A program made the position numbers and the translations under genes. Below the pieces are notes generated by a model. That model ran no database searches. It saw only the letters and a list, made by a program, of their open reading frames with translations, and was not told the origin of the DNA. A stretch of DNA of 7,834 nucleotides from Lachnospiraceae bacterium (lineage in GTDB: Bacteria > Bacillota_A > Clostridia > Lachnospirales > Lachnospiraceae): positions 1 through 7,834 of the forward strand of contig JAGCZE010000057.1 in the NCBI GenBank assembly GCA_017960415.1, in the 5' to 3' direction. This document shows, piece by piece, positions 6,057 to 7,834 of this stretch (position 1 is its first letter; each line of letters starts with the position of its first letter).

Positions 6057-6087
6057 CCCGAGGTCAGTACAGGAAGACTGCCTCGGG
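6057..6087 (-). terminator. Strong hairpin, probable terminator of the minus-strand serine hydrolase fragment
   Basis: CCCGAGG-T-CAGT (6057-6068) pairs with ACTG-CCTCGGG (6077-6087): 11 base pairs with a single bulged T and an 8-nt loop. On the plus strand it is followed by AAATAAAG, unsuitable for termination. On the minus strand it is followed by TCTTCCTTTGTG, a moderate U-rich tail. It lies about 90 nt beyond the minus-strand stop at 6178-6180, where a terminator for that gene is expected. Confidence 0.5.
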
Positions 6088-6177
6088 AAATAAAGACCTG
6101 CGATTTCCTTGATTCTCCGGGGATAGAGTATTACCGGACGGTTCGTCTTGTGGGAGAGGACTGGGACCAGCAGGGTG

Positions 6178-6441
6178 TTACAGCATGATCCCGTTAACCA
6201 CCGCCCGTACTCTGTGGTGATGATACAGTTCCTCATTTGGCATCATGTTGTGCATGTAAGCGACGGAGAATTTTTCAACCGGATCTGCTTCTACCCATAT
6301 TCCGGTGCCTCCTGTCCATCCGATATTACCGATATGGCCATTATGGCCATATTTCTGTGTTAGAAGCGTACGAAATCCAAGACCGTATCCGTATCCTGCC
6401 TCAAGACGATCCGGGATGTTTATCCGGATTAAATAATCCTT
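6178..6441 (-). pseudogene. C-terminal fragment of a beta-lactamase-family serine hydrolase
   Basis: The minus strand is open for 87 codons from a stop at 6442-6444 to its own TAA (6178-6180). It reads PDRLEAGYGYGLGFRTLL, then TQKYGHNGHIGNIGWTGGTG, IWVEADPVEKFSVAYMHNMM and PNEELYHHHRVRAVVNGIML. The GYGYGLGFR and GWTGGTG..WVEADP patterns are those of the C-terminal third of class C beta-lactamase-like serine hydrolases (esterase, DD-peptidase or AmpC-fold group), with GWTGG in the place of the third active-site motif. The catalytic S-x-x-K and Y-x-N parts are absent, and no start lies upstream, so it is an inactive remnant. The codons are intact and the stop looks natural, suggesting a recent truncation. 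The break lies near 6440, right where the leader of the methyltransferase gene begins, so the event that brought in that gene probably removed the rest. Confidence 0.8.
6332..6352. repeat. 21-bp perfect palindrome inside the serine hydrolase fragment
   Basis: ATATGGCCAT-T-ATGGCCATAT is a perfect 10-bp inverted repeat about one central base, and also contains TATGGCCAT twice in tandem. It encodes YGHNGHI on the minus strand, so coding constraint explains most of it. Confidence 0.8.
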
Positions 6442-6448
6442 TTATAAC
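6419..6448 (+). promoter_or_regulatory. Possible promoter of the methyltransferase gene with internal dyad
   Basis: TATAAC (6443-6448) is a 5/6 -10 box; a poor TTTATC (6419-6424) lies 18 bp upstream. Between them is GGATTA-AA-TAATCC (6426-6439), a 6-bp inverted repeat placed like an operator. Position relative to the start at 6492 is suitable; the -35 is weak. Confidence 0.35.
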
Positions 6449-6491
6449 AGATATCAGGAAATATACAATGAACTCGAAGGGAGAACAGCAT

Positions 6492-7298
6492 ATGGAAAAA
6501 TACATAGAAGGCAACAAGGCGGCATGGGAAGAAGCCTTTGAAAACAGGGACGCTTCGTGGGGCGCTGACATTACGGAAAAGGTACAAGGTGAGGTTTTTC
6601 CGTTTTTTAACGAAGACACCGGGGAAATCCTGAAAACGATGGATCTTGAAGGAAAAGTGATCGGTCAGTTCTGCTGCAATAATGGTCGTGAACTGCTTTC
6701 TGCGGTTAAAAGCGGAAAGGCAGAACAGGGCATCGGCTTTGACATAGCTGAGAATCAGGTGGCATTTGCCAATGAGAAAGCGAAAGAACTTGGATTGCCC
6801 TGCATTTTTGAGGCTGTAAATATATATGATATCGATGATCGCTATAAAGACCGGTTTGATGTTGTGATGATAACCATAGGTGCGCTCTGCTGGTTTGCAG
6901 ACCTGAAGCGTTTCTTTGCTGTTGTGGCAAAATGTATGAAGCCCGGAGCGGTTATCCTGATCAATGAACAGCATCCTCTTACGAACATGCTCGCGTGCGA
7001 AGGAGATGAACCGTTCGACCCCGGGCACAGAACAGAATGTCATTATTCTTACTTCGAACATGAATGGACAGGGAACGGAGGCATGTATTACATAACTCAG
7101 AAGAGTTATCATTCAAAGACATTTACCGATTATACCCATTCGATGTCCGAGATTATTTCGGGAATGTGCGGTAATGGTATCGTTATCACGGGACTGAAGG
7201 AGTTTGATTACGATATAAGCGGAGGGTTTCCCGAGATCGATCACAGGGGATTTCCTCTTTCTATGATCATACAGGGCAAAAAGCTGCCGGTCGAATAA
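6492..7298 (+). CDS. Class I SAM-dependent methyltransferase (268 aa)
   Basis: The frame is open from 6237, but that extension runs antisense through the serine hydrolase fragment and is not protein-like. ATG 6492 has AAGGGAG (6477-6483) 8 nt upstream and starts MEKYIEGNKAAWEEAFENRD, a typical beginning for this group; ATG 6468 is possible but has no ribosome binding site. Residues 56-69 (VIGQFCCNNGRELL) stand for motif I, with CCNNGRE instead of the usual D-x-G-x-G-x-G, a variant I associate with one subgroup of these enzymes. GIGFDIAENQVAFA (80-93) is motif II with Asp84 expected to hold the ribose of SAM. FDVVMITIGALCWFADL (122-138) and MKPGAVILINEQHP (149-162) are the later strands. The substrate is unknown; a small molecule is more likely than DNA because no target-recognition domain is present. 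The C-terminal part (HYSYFEHEW, KTFTDYTHSMSEI) is the substrate lid typical of the subgroup. A close S41 peptidase gene follows. Confidence 0.9.
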   Translation: MEKYIEGNKAAWEEAFENRDASWGADITEKVQGEVFPFFNEDTGEILKTMDLEGKVIGQFCCNNGRELLSAVKSGKAEQGIGFDIAENQVAFANEKAKELGLPCIFEAVNIYDIDDRYKDRFDVVMITIGALCWFADLKRFFAVVAKCMKPGAVILINEQHPLTNMLACEGDEPFDPGHRTECHYSYFEHEWTGNGGMYYITQKSYHSKTFTDYTHSMSEIISGMCGNGIVITGLKEFDYDISGGFPEIDHRGFPLSMIIQGKKLPVE

Positions 7299-7328
7299 CC
7301 GGACACATAAGAACGGGGAGGAAAGACC

Positions 7329-7834
7329 ATGAATATTTCCGACGAACAGAAGATATATGAACTTTCCAAGATATGGAAAGAAGCAGCATACAATTTTGTA
7401 TATTGGGACAAAGTCGATATAGACTGGGATGAAGAGTATAGGAAAACTCTCGGAAAGATATTGAAAACAAAAGATAATTATGATTATTACAGGGAGCTCT
7501 TGCGTTTTGTGGCGCTTCTCGGAGACGGACATACTGCTGTTACCTTCCCCGGTGATCTGATGCAGGATCCGGAATATTTTTCGATGCTGCCTGTTTTCCT
7601 CTGGAGATTCGGGGACAGAATAACAGTTCTCGGAATCGCGCAGGAGCTGGAAAACAAAGTTCTTCTGGGCAGCCGGCTGATCAAAATAGACGGAGAGGAT
7701 GCAGCGGAATATGTGAGAGAACACTGCTATCCCTATATCTGGCATGGCAATGAGGATGCATGCGGGATTGCAGCGATGCAGGAACTTATGCTCGGAAGAC
7801 GCGGGAGCTGCGTGAACCTTACATTTATCAAGGA
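7329..7834 (+). CDS. S41-family peptidase, N-terminal part (cut by window end)
   Basis: ATG 7329 has GGGGAGG at 7315-7321, 7 nt upstream, and stays open for 168 codons to the window edge with no stop. It begins MNISDEQKIYELSKIWKEAA and contains YNFVYWDKVDIDWDEEY, then YYRELLRFVALLGDGHTAVTF-type sequence with DGHT at residues 66-69, the hallmark of the helical N-terminal domain of S41 (tail-specific/C-terminal processing-like) peptidases, followed by GSRLIKIDGEDAAEYV (114-129), a PDZ-like strand. The catalytic Ser/Lys core should lie beyond the window. No signal peptide is present at this start, suggesting a cytoplasmic enzyme like the tricorn-type S41 members. It lies 30 nt after the methyltransferase stop and probably shares its transcript; a weak CCGGT/ACCGG stem (7287-7302) between them is not a terminator. 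Confidence 0.85.
   Translation, partial: MNISDEQKIYELSKIWKEAAYNFVYWDKVDIDWDEEYRKTLGKILKTKDNYDYYRELLRFVALLGDGHTAVTFPGDLMQDPEYFSMLPVFLWRFGDRITVLGIAQELENKVLLGSRLIKIDGEDAAEYVREHCYPYIWHGNEDACGIAAMQELMLGRRGSCVNLTFIK

Noticed and set aside
5955..6188. Plus-strand open frame with repeated TTKST residues
   Set aside because: It is the alternate frame of the 12-bp tandem repeat and the hairpin; it has no ribosome binding site.
6332..6352. 21-bp palindrome as a protein-binding site or recombination site
   Set aside because: It lies inside a coding remnant and is accounted for by the codons of YGHNGHI; there is no nearby promoter that it could control.
6237..6491. Methyltransferase start at 6237, or separate small plus-strand genes here
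   Set aside because: The minus strand encodes a clear serine hydrolase C-terminus over the same bases; the plus translation is Cys/Arg/Tyr-rich shadow sequence.
6429..7112. Long minus-strand open frame of 227 codons opposite the methyltransferase
   Set aside because: The plus strand carries clear methyltransferase motifs with a ribosome binding site; the minus translation is Phe/Ile/Cys-rich with no recognisable motif.
7113..7745. Minus-strand open frame of 210 codons over the methyltransferase end and the S41 gene
   Set aside because: The plus strand shows the DGHT S41 signature and a good ribosome binding site; the minus frame is a shadow spanning two real genes.

Overview
The window looks like an accessory stretch of a Gram-positive Clostridia chromosome, most likely a Lachnospiraceae or rumen Butyrivibrio-type relative. 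This is inferred from strong AGGAGG-type ribosome binding sites, Gram-positive secretion signals, and a mix of gene families common in that group: a Big_2 secreted protein, a chitobiase-like lipoprotein, a DUF6273 fragment and a MerR/GyrI-like regulator. No similarity search was possible, so family names rest on motif recognition.

Layout, left to right. (1) 156-1901: a sigma70-type promoter and a secreted 562-residue protein with a signal peptide, a Big_2 domain and an HExxH zinc-peptidase motif with a correctly spaced downstream Glu. (2) 1902-2120: a spacer with a possible decayed coding tail, then a MerR-type promoter (19-bp spacer with a dyad). (3) 2121-3516: a MerR-family regulator with a GyrI-like ligand domain, an intercistronic hairpin, and a small cytoplasmic CHAP/NlpC-like cysteine peptidase or amidase. 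(4) 3517-3949, with no intact gene: the N-terminal stub of a GNAT acetyltransferase joined to an unrelated C-terminal coding tail, then a probable promoter/leader region. (5) 3950-5479: a large secreted protein, probably a lipoprotein, with a chitobiase C-terminal-like domain, an Asp-rich linker and an unrecognised C-terminal half. (6) 5480-6491, about 1 kb with no intact gene: a frameshifted and internally deleted DUF6273 gene ending in a 12-bp tandem repeat, a strong hairpin, and the C-terminal third of a minus-strand beta-lactamase-like serine hydrolase. (7) 6492-7834: a SAM-dependent methyltransferase followed closely by the N-terminal part of an S41-family peptidase that runs off the window.

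The genes do not form one obvious pathway. The plausible units are regulator plus cysteine peptidase (a MerR operon with its own operator-type promoter) and methyltransferase plus S41 peptidase. The main structural theme is decay: at least three recognisable genes survive only as fragments, packed between intact ones. Two of the longest open frames (those containing the cysteine peptidase and the methyltransferase) carry spurious N-terminal extensions that run through a hairpin or through an antisense pseudogene. I found no tRNA, rRNA, CRISPR array, insertion sequence or convincing riboswitch. I do not see a complete new multi-gene system. The most novel-looking single items are the Big_2/HExxH secreted protein and the C-terminal half of the Asp-rich lipoprotein.
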